In this document: positions 54,801 to 62,865 of the stretch, piece after piece
Layout of the letters: every line of letters starts with the position of its first letter
How positions within the stretch are numbered: position 1 is the stretch's first letter
Assembly (NCBI RefSeq): GCF_000730605.1
Contig: NZ_BBIS01000043.1
Coordinates: 31,529-95,528, forward strand
DNA from: Pseudomonas monteilii NBRC 103158 = DSM 14164
GTDB taxonomy: Bacteria > Pseudomonadota > Gammaproteobacteria > Pseudomonadales > Pseudomonadaceae
DNA length: 64,000 nt
Direction of reading: 5' to 3'
Notes under the pieces: model-generated
What the model saw: the letters and a program-made list of their open reading frames with translations, nothing else
What the model was told of the DNA's origin: nothing
Databases searched by the model: none
Program-made: the position numbers and the translations under genes

Positions 54801-55298
54801 CGACACCACCAATGCGGTGTCCTGCACGCGGGTGCCGGTGGCATCGGCGTTGGCGCCGATCAGCAGGTTCACGCCCAGCACGATGCCTTTGAGCTGCAAG
54901 GCGATGTACGGCAGCACACCGACCAGGCAGATCAGCGCCACCACGACCGCGAGCGTCTGTGACTTGCCGTAGCGGGCGGCGATGAAGTCGGCGATCGAGG
55001 TGATGTTCTGCTGCTTGCTGATCAGCACCATCTTTTGCAGCACCCAGGGCGCGAAGATCAGCAGCAGCACCGGGCCGAGGTAGATCGGCAGGAACGCCCA
55101 GAGCTGTTCGGCGGCCTGGCCGACTGCACCGAAGAAGGTCCAGCTGGTGCAATACACGGCCAGCGACAGGCTGTACACCCAGGCACGCAGTTTCGGCGGC
55201 AACGGCGTGCTGCGGCGGTCGCCATAGAAGGCGATGGCGAACATGACGGCCATATAGGCCAGGGCGACCACGGCGATCAGCCCGCTGGACAACGACAT
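51825..55298 (-). CDS. mxtR: Hybrid sensor kinase MxtR (CrbS-like), solute:sodium symporter-kinase fusion
   Basis: A 1157-residue protein: about 13 membrane segments forming an SSS-family transporter domain (residues ~1-500), a PAS domain (roughly 620-730), a coiled-coil, HisKA with His805 (AAVSHDLMQPLN), HATPase (N-box LQNFLTNALRYG near 917; GLGLGLAIADGL) and a C-terminal receiver with Asp1087 (LALVDYHLDDG). This is the MxtR/CrbS architecture, which with ErdR/CrbR controls acetate use; a cognate regulator lies at 3787-4437. It overlaps convergent rmuC by 29 bp. Confidence 0.93.
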   Translation of the reverse strand: MSLSSGLIAVVALAYMAVMFAIAFYGDRRSTPLPPKLRAWVYSLSLAVYCTSWTFFGAVGQAAEQLWAFLPIYLGPVLLLIFAPWVLQKMVLISKQQNITSIADFIAARYGKSQTLAVVVALICLVGVLPYIALQLKGIVLGVNLLIGANADATGTRVQDTALVVSLVLALFAIVFGTRSLDVTEHHRGMVLAIAFESLIKLLAFLAVGIFIVFNLYDGFDDLFSQARQSIHLQDYWQETINWPSMVVQTAVAMMAIICLPRQFHVTVVENIEPQDMRLARWVFPMYLALAALFVVPIALAGQMLLPGTVISDSFVISLPLAEAHPSLALLAFIGGASAATGMVIVEAVALSTMVSNDMLLPWLLRRNNTERPFEAFRHWMLSVRRVTIVVILLLAYVSYRLLGSTASLATIGQIAFAAVTQLTPAMLGALYWKQANRRGVFAGLAAGIFLWFYTLVLPITAHSLGWSLQLFPGLAWLHGNPLGLPISPLTQGVVLSLAGNFTLFAWVSVLSRTRVSEHWQAGRFIGQQTARPSSKPLLAVQIDDLLTLASRFVGEERARQSFIRFAYRQGKGFNPNQNADGDWIEHTERLLAGVLGTSSTRAVVKAAIEGRDMQLEDVVRIADEASEVLQFNRALLQGAIENINQGISVVDQNLHLVAWNRRYLELFNYPDGLISVGRPIADIIRYNAERGLCGPGEAQVHVARRLHWMRQGRAHSSERLFPNGRVIELIGNPMPGGGFVMSFTDITPFREAEQALRDANEGLEQRVAERTQELSQLNQALSEAKSHAEAVSQSKTRFLAAVSHDLMQPLNAARLFSAALSQQAEGMNEEAQQLVQHMDSSLRSAEELISDLLDISRLENGKITPDAKPFALNELFDTLGAEFKVLAAEKGLEFRLRGSRLRVDSDMKLLRRVLQNFLTNALRYGKSPILLGARRQGERLWLEVWDRGPGIADDKLQVIFQEFKRLDSHQTRAEKGLGLGLAIADGLCRVLGHPLEVRSWPGKGTVFRVCVPIARQPAPAPSAPVEQGGQPLAGLQVLCVDNEDSILIGMNSLLSRWGCQVWTARNQAECEALLAKGMRPHLALVDYHLDDGETGIGLMGWLRARLGEPVPGVVISADGSKETIAMVHASGLDYLAKPVKPAALRAMLNRHLSLVQ

Positions 55299-55423
55299 GA
55301 AGACTCCGAAGCAAAAAAGATAACGCGGTCCCGATCAATCAGTCTGGCACGCAGGTGCCGCTTCGTCAGCGCAGACGATGGTTGTAGGCGTGAGCTTGCT
55401 CGCGATTGACCTGAAACAACACA

Positions 55424-56599
55424 TCAATTTTTTCGGGTACCCAACCCGTAAAACACCCCCGCCAGTATCACCGACAATACCAACAGGTAGAAGATCGCCC
55501 CCGGCCACAGGTGGACCAGGGCAAACCCCACCATCACCGGCCCCAGTGCCGCCCCCAGGTTGGACAGGTTCTGTGCGCCGTAATACACCCCGCGCAAGTG
55601 CTCCGGCGCAATCAGGTCGATGAACATGTACTCGGCGGGGATCACGATGATTTCGCCCAGGGTGAACACCAGCATTGCCAGGCACCAGGCCAGCACCGAA
55701 CCTGCCGATGCAAAGCCCAGCAGCCCGGCGATGAACAGGGCCATGCCGGCCAGCAACCAGGGCATCAGGCGCTGGCGGCTGATACGCCGGCCAATCAGGT
55801 ACTGCAAGGCAATCACCGTTACGGCGTTGGTGGTCACCAGATAGCCCACCAGGCGCGCCGCTTCGGTCGGGCTGCTGGTGACGACCAGGTACTGCGACAG
55901 GTAGGCCGTGAACTGGCCAAACACCACCGCACTCAACACCCCGCCCAACGTGAAACACACCAGCCGGCGGTCACGCGCCAGCCCCAGCGCCACTTGGCCG
56001 AAACCGGCCGCAGGCTTGTCTGCACTTGCCTGCAGGCTGCGGTCGCCCAGGCGCCAGTAGGCCAGGCACATGGCCAGGCCAAGCAGGGCAGAGGCGATGA
56101 ATGGCATGTGGTCGTTCAGTTCCAGCATGGCCACACCCAGTAAAGGGCCGGCGGCGTAACCAACGTTGCTCAGGGTGTACTTGATGGCGAACACTTCGGC
56201 CCGTTCCTCTACCGGCAGCAGGGCGCAGAAGCCGGCCTTGGCGGCGATGTCGACCACCGCAAGGGCCAGGTTGATCAGAACCAGGCACAGGAAAAACAAC
56301 AACGCTGAACGGCTGGCGACCGCGCCGACAAAGGCCAGGGCGAACAACAGGGTGCTCGCGCTGACCAGGGTGTGGTTGCGCAAGGTGTCGACCAAGTGGC
56401 CGCCATACAGGCTCAGCAACGAGGCGATGATCAGCGCACCACCGATCAGCAAGCCGATCTGGCTGATCGGCAGCTGGAAGTTGTCGGCCAGGTACACCAC
56501 CAGGTAGGGCAGGGTGAGGGCACGGGCGACGGTGAGGGTGAAGGTGGTCAACAGCAACAGGCGCACGGTGTGCGGGTAGCGTTTGATGGCGGCGAGCAT
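55424..56599 (-). CDS. MFS transporter (MdtH-like)
   Basis: A 391-residue protein with twelve hydrophobic segments and the MFS loop GGHLVDTLRNHTLVSAS. It resembles YceL/MdtH-type drug exporters by its overall length and N-terminus (MLAAIKRYPHTVRLLLLTTFTLTVARALTLPYLVVYLADN). The start is 56599 after the frame beyond (56755) was judged too long. It is divergent from the GntR regulator, with a 154-bp gap. The substrate is unknown. Confidence 0.82.
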   Translation of the reverse strand: MLAAIKRYPHTVRLLLLTTFTLTVARALTLPYLVVYLADNFQLPISQIGLLIGGALIIASLLSLYGGHLVDTLRNHTLVSASTLLFALAFVGAVASRSALLFFLCLVLINLALAVVDIAAKAGFCALLPVEERAEVFAIKYTLSNVGYAAGPLLGVAMLELNDHMPFIASALLGLAMCLAYWRLGDRSLQASADKPAAGFGQVALGLARDRRLVCFTLGGVLSAVVFGQFTAYLSQYLVVTSSPTEAARLVGYLVTTNAVTVIALQYLIGRRISRQRLMPWLLAGMALFIAGLLGFASAGSVLAWCLAMLVFTLGEIIVIPAEYMFIDLIAPEHLRGVYYGAQNLSNLGAALGPVMVGFALVHLWPGAIFYLLVLSVILAGVFYGLGTRKN

Positions 56600-56753
56600 T
56601 GCCACGTCCTTGTTGTTCTGGTTTTCCCGGCCACAAGCATAAGCCAGGCACAGTGTCTGGCGACAGGCGGAGGATTGACAGCCCGCCACCCGCGGGGGAA
56701 TACTCTCGCAAAATTCATATATATGTTTAGATAACAAGACGAGAGCGAGACCC

Positions 56754-57485
56754 ATGCACCCATTGACCGGTGATGCTCGACTACCCCGCTACCAACAATT
56801 GCGCGACCACATGGTCGAGCAAATTGCCAATAACCGCTGGCGCCCGGGCGAGGCGATCCCGACCGAAGCGGCCCTGGCCACCGAATTCGACATGTCGGTC
56901 GGCACCGTGCGCAAGGCCGTCGATGTGCTGGTCGCCGAAGGCGTGCTGGAACGCCAGCAGGGTCGCGGCACCTTCATCCGCCGCCCGCAGTTCCAGTCTT
57001 CGCTGTTCCGCTTCTTCCGTTTCGAGGCTGCCAATGGCGAGCGTGTGGTGCCAGAAAGCCGCATCCTTTCCATCGAGCCGCTCGCAGCGCCATCGGCGGT
57101 GGCCGAGGCCTTGGGCCTGGCGGTGGGTGCCGAAGTGATCCGTATCATTCGTACCCGTCTGCTGGGTGCCCAGCCCGTCTTGGCCGAAGAAATCTGGCTG
57201 CCGCGCCAGACCTTCCAGCCATTGCTGGACGTGGAGTTGAACAGCAAGGGGCCGCTGCTGTACCCGATCTATGAAGCACTGTGCGGCCAGGTGGTCGCCT
57301 ACGCCGAAGAGACCCTGACCGCCGAAGCGGTCGACGCAGTGCATGGCCGCTTGCTGCAACTGCCGGCCGACAGCCCGGTGGTGGTGATCGAGCGTCTGGC
57401 CCGTGACTACGCCGGCAAGCCCCTGGAATGGCGCCGCTCGCGCGGCCATGCGCAGCACTTCCGCTACCGCATCGATATCCGCTAA
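56754..57485 (+). CDS. GntR-family regulator (HutC/UTRA subfamily)
   Basis: A 243-residue GntR protein with a helix-turn-helix (LRDHMVEQIANNRWRPGEAIPTEAALATEFDMSVGTVRKAVDVLVAEGVLERQQGRGTF within residues 15-78, here split in two motifs) and a UTRA effector domain (about 95-238). UTRA domains bind small molecules such as sugar or amino-acid derivatives. It heads a three-gene set with an MFS carrier and an amidohydrolase, so it likely senses the carried compound. It has a strong hairpin downstream. Confidence 0.87.
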   Translation: MHPLTGDARLPRYQQLRDHMVEQIANNRWRPGEAIPTEAALATEFDMSVGTVRKAVDVLVAEGVLERQQGRGTFIRRPQFQSSLFRFFRFEAANGERVVPESRILSIEPLAAPSAVAEALGLAVGAEVIRIIRTRLLGAQPVLAEEIWLPRQTFQPLLDVELNSKGPLLYPIYEALCGQVVAYAEETLTAEAVDAVHGRLLQLPADSPVVVIERLARDYAGKPLEWRRSRGHAQHFRYRIDIR

Positions 57486-57514
57486 GCCGGCCGCTTCACC
57501 CGTTTTACCTGTTT

Positions 57515-57534
57515 GCGCCGTGCTGCCACGGCGC
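57515..57534. promoter_or_regulatory. Hairpin in the GntR-MFS gap
   Basis: gcgccgtg and cacggcgc form a perfect 8-bp stem with a CTGC loop in the 97-bp gap. It could serve as a terminator, an attenuator or an mRNA-stability element between regulator and transporter. The gap also holds the MFS ribosome site (AAGGA). Confidence 0.45.
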
Positions 57535-57582
57535 AGTGGCTTCGCCTGCCCGTAACACACACGACCAAGAAGGATAACAATC

Positions 57583-58857
57583 ATGTTCAGCTGGTATCGC
57601 CAGATCACCTCACGGGAACGCAAGACGTTCTGGGCCTGCTTCGGCGGTTGGTCGCTCGATGCGCTGGAAGTGCAGATGTTCGGCCTGGCCATCCCCGCGC
57701 TGATCGCTGCCTTCTCCCTGACCAAGGGCGATGCCGGCCTGATCAGCGGCCTGACCCTGGTGACCTCGGCGATCGGCGGCTGGCTGGGTGGCACCTTGTC
57801 CGACCGCTACGGCCGCGTGCGTACCTTGCAATGGATGATTCTCTGGTTCTCCTTCTTCACCTTCCTTTCGGCGTTCGTCACCGGCTTCTACCCGCTGCTG
57901 TTCGTCAAGGCCATGCAAGGCTTCGGCATTGGCGGTGAATGGGCGGCTGGCGCGGTGCTGATGGCCGAAACCATCAACCCGAAATACCGTGGCAAGGTCA
58001 TGGGCACGGTGCAAAGCGCCTGGGCCGTGGGTTGGGGCCTGGCGGTGGCGCTGTTCACGCTGATCTACTCGCTGGTGCCGCAGGAATTCGCCTGGCGGGT
58101 GATGTTCTTCGTCGGCCTTTTGCCAGCGCTGCTGATCATCTGGGTACGCCGCAACGTGCCAGAGCCGGACAGCTTCCAGCGCCTGCAAAAAGAAAAGGCC
58201 ATCCCCGCCAGCTTCCTGCAATCGATGGCTGGCATCTTCCGCCCGGAACTGCTGCGCGTGACCCTGCTCGGCGGTTTGCTCGGCCTGGGTGCCCACGGTG
58301 GCTACCACGCAGTCATGACCTGGCTGCCGACCTTCCTCAAGACCGAACGCAACCTCTCGGTGCTGAACTCGGGCGGCTATCTGGCGGTGATCATCCTGGC
58401 GTTCTGGTGCGGTTGCGTGGTCAGCGGCCTGTTGATCGACCGCATCGGTCGGCGCAAGAACATTTTGCTGTTCGCCCTGTGCTGTGTGCTGACCGTACAG
58501 GCTTATGTGTTCTTCCCGCTGACCAACACGCAAATGCTGTTCCTCGGCTTCCCCTTGGGCTTTTTCGCCGCCGGCATCCCGGCCAGCCTGGGCGCGTTCT
58601 TCAACGAACTGTACCCGGCCGATGTGCGCGGTGCCGGGGTGGGCTTCTGCTACAACTTCGGCCGTGTGTTATCAGCGGTGTTTCCGTTCCTGGTCGGCCA
58701 CATGAGTGAGTCGATGTCGCTGGGCAGTGCCATCGGCATCGACGCCGGCATTGCCTATGGCGTGGCGGTGATCGCCGCCCTCTGCCTGCCGGAAACCCGT
58801 GGTCGCAACCTTGAATCTGCACCTGCGCCGGAAATGGCTGGCGCTGCCACCAAGTAA
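57583..58857 (+). CDS. MFS transporter, sugar-acid/carboxylate type
   Basis: A 424-residue MFS protein with twelve hydrophobic segments, the loop 2-3 motif GTLSDRYGRVRTL and a motif GFGIGGEWAAGAVLMAE seen in the sialic-acid, shikimate and carboxylate (NanT/Jen1-like) transporters. Its likely substrate is an organic acid. It is 97 bp after the GntR gene and 15 bp before the amidohydrolase gene, which is presumably co-transcribed. Confidence 0.85.
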   Translation: MFSWYRQITSRERKTFWACFGGWSLDALEVQMFGLAIPALIAAFSLTKGDAGLISGLTLVTSAIGGWLGGTLSDRYGRVRTLQWMILWFSFFTFLSAFVTGFYPLLFVKAMQGFGIGGEWAAGAVLMAETINPKYRGKVMGTVQSAWAVGWGLAVALFTLIYSLVPQEFAWRVMFFVGLLPALLIIWVRRNVPEPDSFQRLQKEKAIPASFLQSMAGIFRPELLRVTLLGGLLGLGAHGGYHAVMTWLPTFLKTERNLSVLNSGGYLAVIILAFWCGCVVSGLLIDRIGRRKNILLFALCCVLTVQAYVFFPLTNTQMLFLGFPLGFFAAGIPASLGAFFNELYPADVRGAGVGFCYNFGRVLSAVFPFLVGHMSESMSLGSAIGIDAGIAYGVAVIAALCLPETRGRNLESAPAPEMAGAATK

Positions 58858-58872
58858 CTTCACCTTGTTTGT

Positions 58873-59715
58873 ATGAGAACCATGCCCGACGCTCCTGCTT
58901 TACACCTGACCGCCATCGACACCCACGCCCACGTATTCAGCCGCGGGCTGAACCTGGCCAGCGAGCGGCGTTACGCGCCCAGCTACGATGCGCCGCTGGG
59001 CGACTACCTAGGCCAACTGCTGGCCCATGGTTTCAGCCATGGCGTGCTGGTTCAGCCCAGTTTCCTGGGCACCGAAAACCGCTACCTGCTCAGCGCCCTG
59101 CAAACGGTGCCGGGGCAGTTGCGCGGGGTGGTGATGCTGGAGCAGGACGTCGAACGTGAGACGCTGGACGAGATGGCCCGGCTAGGCGTGAGGGGCGTGC
59201 GCCTGAACCTCATGGGCCAGGCGTTGCCCGACCTCACCGGTGCCCAGTGGCGGCCCTTGCTTGAACGCATTGGCGAGCAGGGCTGGCACCTGGAGCTGCA
59301 TCGCCACGTGGCGGACATTCCGGCACTGGTGCGGGCGCTTGAGCCTTATGGGCTGGACATCGTGGTCGATCATTTCGGCCGGCCTGATGCCCGCCGTGGC
59401 CTGGGCCAACCGGGTTTTGCCGAGTTACTGACCCTGGGTGGGCGGGGCAAGGTATGGGTGAAGGTATCGGGTATTTATCGGTTGGAAGGCTCGCCGGAAC
59501 AGAACCTCGCCTTCGCCCGGCAGGCGCTGTGTGCGCTGGAAGCGCATTACGGCGCCGAGCGGCTGATGTGGGGCAGTGACTGGCCACATACCCAGCATGA
59601 GTCGGCGGTGGGTTTCAGTACGGCTTTGGAACAGTTTGAGGCCTTGGGGTGTTCGGCGGAGTTGCGTCGGGCGCTGTTGGTGGATACAGCGCGAGCGTTG
59701 TTCGGCTTCGAATGA
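58873..59715 (+). CDS. Amidohydrolase-2 family hydrolase (PDC hydrolase/lactonase-like)
   Basis: A 280-residue TIM-barrel metal-dependent hydrolase: HxH at His18/His20 (DTHAHVF), the middle His (ELHRHVADI), HFGRPDA near residue 166 and the terminal Asp in WGSDWPHTQ. These motifs match the group of LigI (2-pyrone-4,6-dicarboxylate hydrolase) and related lactonases. It starts 15 bp after the carboxylate-type MFS gene, so a catabolic role for a cyclic acid or lactone is inferred. The precise substrate is unknown. Confidence 0.82.
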   Translation: MRTMPDAPALHLTAIDTHAHVFSRGLNLASERRYAPSYDAPLGDYLGQLLAHGFSHGVLVQPSFLGTENRYLLSALQTVPGQLRGVVMLEQDVERETLDEMARLGVRGVRLNLMGQALPDLTGAQWRPLLERIGEQGWHLELHRHVADIPALVRALEPYGLDIVVDHFGRPDARRGLGQPGFAELLTLGGRGKVWVKVSGIYRLEGSPEQNLAFARQALCALEAHYGAERLMWGSDWPHTQHESAVGFSTALEQFEALGCSAELRRALLVDTARALFGFE

Positions 59716-59846
59716 TGGGCTGTTTCTGAGGCGACCTGGTCATTGTGGGCGTGAAGGTGCTTGCCAGTGCACGCAATTCCCATGCAGATTTGTGGCCTGA
59801 CGCGCCCGGCGCGCCTCCAATTGAAAAGCCCTCAGGACCAAGGACG

Positions 59847-61724
59847 ATGAGTCACTCCTCGCAATTCACCTTGCTCGGCAAGCGGCGCTTCCTGCCGTTT
59901 TTCATCACTCAGTCACTGGGTGCATTCAACGACAACCTGTTCAAGCAGTCGCTGATCCTGGCGATCCTGTTCAAGCTCAGCCTGGGCGACGGTGACCGTT
60001 CGATCTGGGTCAACCTGTGCGCCTTGCTGTTCATCCTGCCGTTCTTCCTGTTCTCGGCACTGGGTGGGCAGTTTGGTGAAAAATTCGCCAAGGACGCGTT
60101 GATCCGTGCGATCAAGCTGGCCGAGATCGTGATCATGGCGATCGGTGCGCTGGGCTTTATCACCAACCACCTGACGCTGATGCTGGTGGCCCTGTTTGGC
60201 ATGGGCACTCACTCGGCGCTGTTCGGCCCGGTGAAGTACTCGATTCTGCCGCAGGCCCTGCGCGAAGAAGAGTTGGTCGGCGGCAACGGGCTGGTGGAAA
60301 CCGGCACCTTTCTGGCCATTCTCGCCGGCACTATCGGCGCCGGGGTGATGATGTCGGCCGACAGCTACGCCACGGTGGTGGCGGGTGGCGTGGTCGGCAC
60401 CGCAGTGCTCGGTTACCTGGCCAGCCGCTGGATCCCGCGGGCCGCTGCCGCTTCGCCGAGCATGCCGCTGGACTGGAACATCTTCAAGCAGTCGTGGGCG
60501 ATCCTGCGCATGGGCCTGGGCCAGCCGCCGGCCGTGTCGCGCTCGATCGTCGGCAACTCGTGGTTCTGGTTCGTCGGGGCCATCTACCTTACGCAGATTC
60601 CGGCCTACGCCAAGGACTGGCTGCACGGTGACGGCACGGTGGTCACCCTGGTGCTGACACTGTTCTCGGTGGGCATTGCCCTGGGCTCGCTGCTGTGTGA
60701 GCGGCTGAGCGGGCGCAAAGTGGAAATCGGCCTGGTGCCGTTCGGCTCGTTCGGCCTGACCCTGTTCGGCCTGCTGTGGTGGTGGCATTCCGGCGATGTG
60801 CCGGCTGCAGCGGTCCCGCACGACTGGCTGACGCTGCTGGGCATGGGGCAGGCCTGGTGGATCCTGCTGTCGATCGTTGGCCTGGGCGTGTTCGGCGGCT
60901 TCTACATCGTGCCGCTGTATGCCTTGATCCAGGCCCGCACGGCCGAGGACCAGCGCGCGCGGGTGATCGCGGCCAACAACATCCTCAATGCATTGTTCAT
61001 GGTGGTGTCGGCGGTGCTCACCATCATCCTGCTGGGGCTGGCGGGCTTCACCATCCCGCAGCTGTTCCTGGTGGTGTCGCTGCTCAACATCGCGGTCAAC
61101 GCCTATATCTTCAGGATCGTGCCCGAGTTCACCATGCGTTTCCTGATCTGGCTGCTCAGCCATTCGATGTACCGCGTGCAGCATCGCGACCTGGAGCGCA
61201 TTCCCGATGAGGGGGCGGCGTTGCTGGTGTGCAACCACGTGTCGTTCGTCGATGCGCTGCTGTTGGGCGGGGCGATCCGCCGGCCGATCCGCTTTGTCAT
61301 GTACTACAAGATCTACAACCTGCCGGTGCTCAACTTCGTGTTCCGCACCGCTGGTGCCATCCCGATTGCCGGGCGTAACGAAGACCTGGCCACCTATGAA
61401 CGGGCCTTCGCGCGCATTGCCGAGTACCTGGCCGACGGCGAGCTGGTGTGCATCTTCCCGGAAGGCAAGCTGACCGGCGATGGTGAGATCGATGTGTTCA
61501 AGGGCGGCGTCAACCGCATCCTGGAAGAAACGCCGGTGCCAGTGATTCCGCTGGCCTTGCAGGGGCTGTGGGGTAGCTTCTTCAGCCGCGACCCGGCCAA
61601 GGGCTTTTTCAAGCGCCTCTGGTCGCGGGTGACCATCGTGGCCGGCGCCGCCATCCCGGTGGAGGCAGCGCAGCCAGAAACCTTGCGCGAGCAGGTCAGC
61701 CGCTTGCGCGGCAACCTGCGTTAG
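59847..61724 (+). CDS. LplT-like MFS / PlsC acyltransferase fusion
   Basis: A 625-residue fusion: N-terminal MFS domain of the lysophospholipid-transporter type (QSLGAFNDNLFKQSLILA at the first segments, total about 430 residues) and a C-terminal 1-acylglycerol-phosphate-like acyltransferase domain with NHxxxxD at 463-469 (NHVSFVD) and FPEGKLT near 537. The E. coli equivalent is split into LplT and Aas; the AMP-ligase part of Aas is absent here. It probably flips and re-acylates lysophospholipids. Start chosen at 59847. Confidence 0.88.
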   Translation: MSHSSQFTLLGKRRFLPFFITQSLGAFNDNLFKQSLILAILFKLSLGDGDRSIWVNLCALLFILPFFLFSALGGQFGEKFAKDALIRAIKLAEIVIMAIGALGFITNHLTLMLVALFGMGTHSALFGPVKYSILPQALREEELVGGNGLVETGTFLAILAGTIGAGVMMSADSYATVVAGGVVGTAVLGYLASRWIPRAAAASPSMPLDWNIFKQSWAILRMGLGQPPAVSRSIVGNSWFWFVGAIYLTQIPAYAKDWLHGDGTVVTLVLTLFSVGIALGSLLCERLSGRKVEIGLVPFGSFGLTLFGLLWWWHSGDVPAAAVPHDWLTLLGMGQAWWILLSIVGLGVFGGFYIVPLYALIQARTAEDQRARVIAANNILNALFMVVSAVLTIILLGLAGFTIPQLFLVVSLLNIAVNAYIFRIVPEFTMRFLIWLLSHSMYRVQHRDLERIPDEGAALLVCNHVSFVDALLLGGAIRRPIRFVMYYKIYNLPVLNFVFRTAGAIPIAGRNEDLATYERAFARIAEYLADGELVCIFPEGKLTGDGEIDVFKGGVNRILEETPVPVIPLALQGLWGSFFSRDPAKGFFKRLWSRVTIVAGAAIPVEAAQPETLREQVSRLRGNLR

Positions 61725-61734
61725 CGGAGGAGGG

Positions 61735-62052
61735 TTAGCTGGCGCTGACTTTGAGGCCGACCAGGCCGCAGACGATCAGCGCCACGCTGACCAGCCGTAC
61801 CAGGGCCATGGATTCGCCGAACAGGATGATGCCGGCGATCACCGTGCCGACGGCACCCACGCCGGTCCAGATGGCATAGGCGGTGCCAAGCGGCAGCTCT
61901 TTCATGGCCAGGCCCAGCAGGCCCAGGCTAATGACCATGGCGCCAACAGTAAGCACGGTGGGAATCGGCTTGCTGAAGCCGTCGGTGTATTTCAGGCCAA
62001 CGGCCCAGCCGACCTCGAACAGGCCGGCGAAGAACAGGATGATCCAGGACAT
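61735..62052 (-). CDS. sugE: Guanidinium exporter SugE/Gdx (SMR family)
   Basis: A 105-residue small multidrug-resistance protein with four hydrophobic helices and the conserved Glu13 (FAGLFEVGWAVGLKYT). Signature GLKYTDGFSKPIPT and GAVGTVIAGIILFGES place it in the SugE/Gdx subtype, known to export guanidinium rather than drugs. Immediately upstream lies a guanidine-II riboswitch, which supports that specificity. It ends 10 bp from the convergent fusion gene. Confidence 0.93.
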   Translation of the reverse strand: MSWIILFFAGLFEVGWAVGLKYTDGFSKPIPTVLTVGAMVISLGLLGLAMKELPLGTAYAIWTGVGAVGTVIAGIILFGESMALVRLVSVALIVCGLVGLKVSAS

Positions 62053-62078
62053 AGGTGTGTCTCCATCGTTTGAATGAT

Positions 62079-62127
62079 GGGGCCGTCCCCGGAATGGTCA
62101 CGCGGTGCGTCGTGAGGTCGTCCTCAC
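62079..62127 (-). promoter_or_regulatory. Guanidine-II (mini-ykkC) riboswitch
   Basis: Read on the minus strand, two hairpins each carry an ACGR tetraloop: GTGAGG-ACGA-CCTCAC (62127-62112) and GGGG-ACGG-CCCC (62090-62079), separated by 21 nt. The ribosome site (GGAG, 62064-62061) follows the second hairpin, 9 nt before the sugE ATG. This is the minimal guanidine-II architecture, and the downstream gene is the expected exporter. Confidence 0.92.
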
Positions 62128-62194
62128 AGTGGACGCCATGGTGCCCAACCGTTCCCCGCGAGGCAAGTTCCCGTTAAGCGTAAGTGCTAGCCGA

Positions 62195-62656
62195 TCAGAA
62201 TCGGTACACGCCCACTTTATGGATATGCACAACAAAGTTGCTACCGGCACCTTTGGCGGCCTTGCACTGGCTGTTGTTTGCTGTCCACACCCGACCACCC
62301 TTGGTTGACACTGTTATAGCCGCTTCAGGTGTAGAGCGCGGTACCAGAACTTCCCCGTCTTGCCTAAGGATTCGCCAAGGGCGGCTCGATCCGGAGTAAA
62401 GTCCCAACCGGCCATCATCGTTCAGACTCAGGACACGATCAGACTTGCTCCCGCCGTTGGTAAACTCTTTGATGATATAGATGTCGCCATCATCCTCTTG
62501 ATAGCAACCGAACCATAATGTCACCGGCAGCACCTGCGCATCCATGATGCGTAACCAGCCACTGTCGTCGATGCGTATGGGGCGTCTTTTCCCATCCTCT
62601 TCCAGGTAAATATCGCCAGTGAAAGTTTTCGAGGTGTCTAACCTGGAATCATCCAT
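62195..62656 (-). CDS. Orphan hypothetical protein of lower GC
   Basis: A 153-residue soluble protein with no recognised domain. It is rich in Asp and Gly turns (FTGDIYLEEDGKRRPIRIDDSG, YQEDDGDIYIIKEFT, VLSLNDDGRLGLYSG), suggesting a repeated beta-hairpin or beta-trefoil-like fold. GC is visibly lower than in neighbours, a possible sign of transfer. The start at 62656 (GGAG, 6-nt spacing) is better than 62668. It lies between sugE and rdgC on the same strand as both. Function unknown. Confidence 0.65.
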   Translation of the reverse strand: MDDSRLDTSKTFTGDIYLEEDGKRRPIRIDDSGWLRIMDAQVLPVTLWFGCYQEDDGDIYIIKEFTNGGSKSDRVLSLNDDGRLGLYSGSSRPWRILRQDGEVLVPRSTPEAAITVSTKGGRVWTANNSQCKAAKGAGSNFVVHIHKVGVYRF

Positions 62657-62865
62657 TGCAATCTCCATGATTCAGTGCGGTTTATGCGGCAGGCAAGGGC
62701 GCCCGCCACTGCACACCGAACGTATCTGCACGGCAGAACGATACGCAGACAGAAGTTTTTCCTGGAATGCTCAAGTTGTCGGAAGGTCAGGCAACCTCCG
62801 TATGCCGAAAGGCCGGTGCGGGCAGAAACATGCCATTCAGGCCAGCACCGGCATTTCAAGACACA

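Noticed and set aside
59913..61238. 441-codon minus-strand frame across the LplT-PlsC gene
   Set aside because: Antisense shadow, very rich in His, Gln, Arg and Asp, with no domain or ribosome site.
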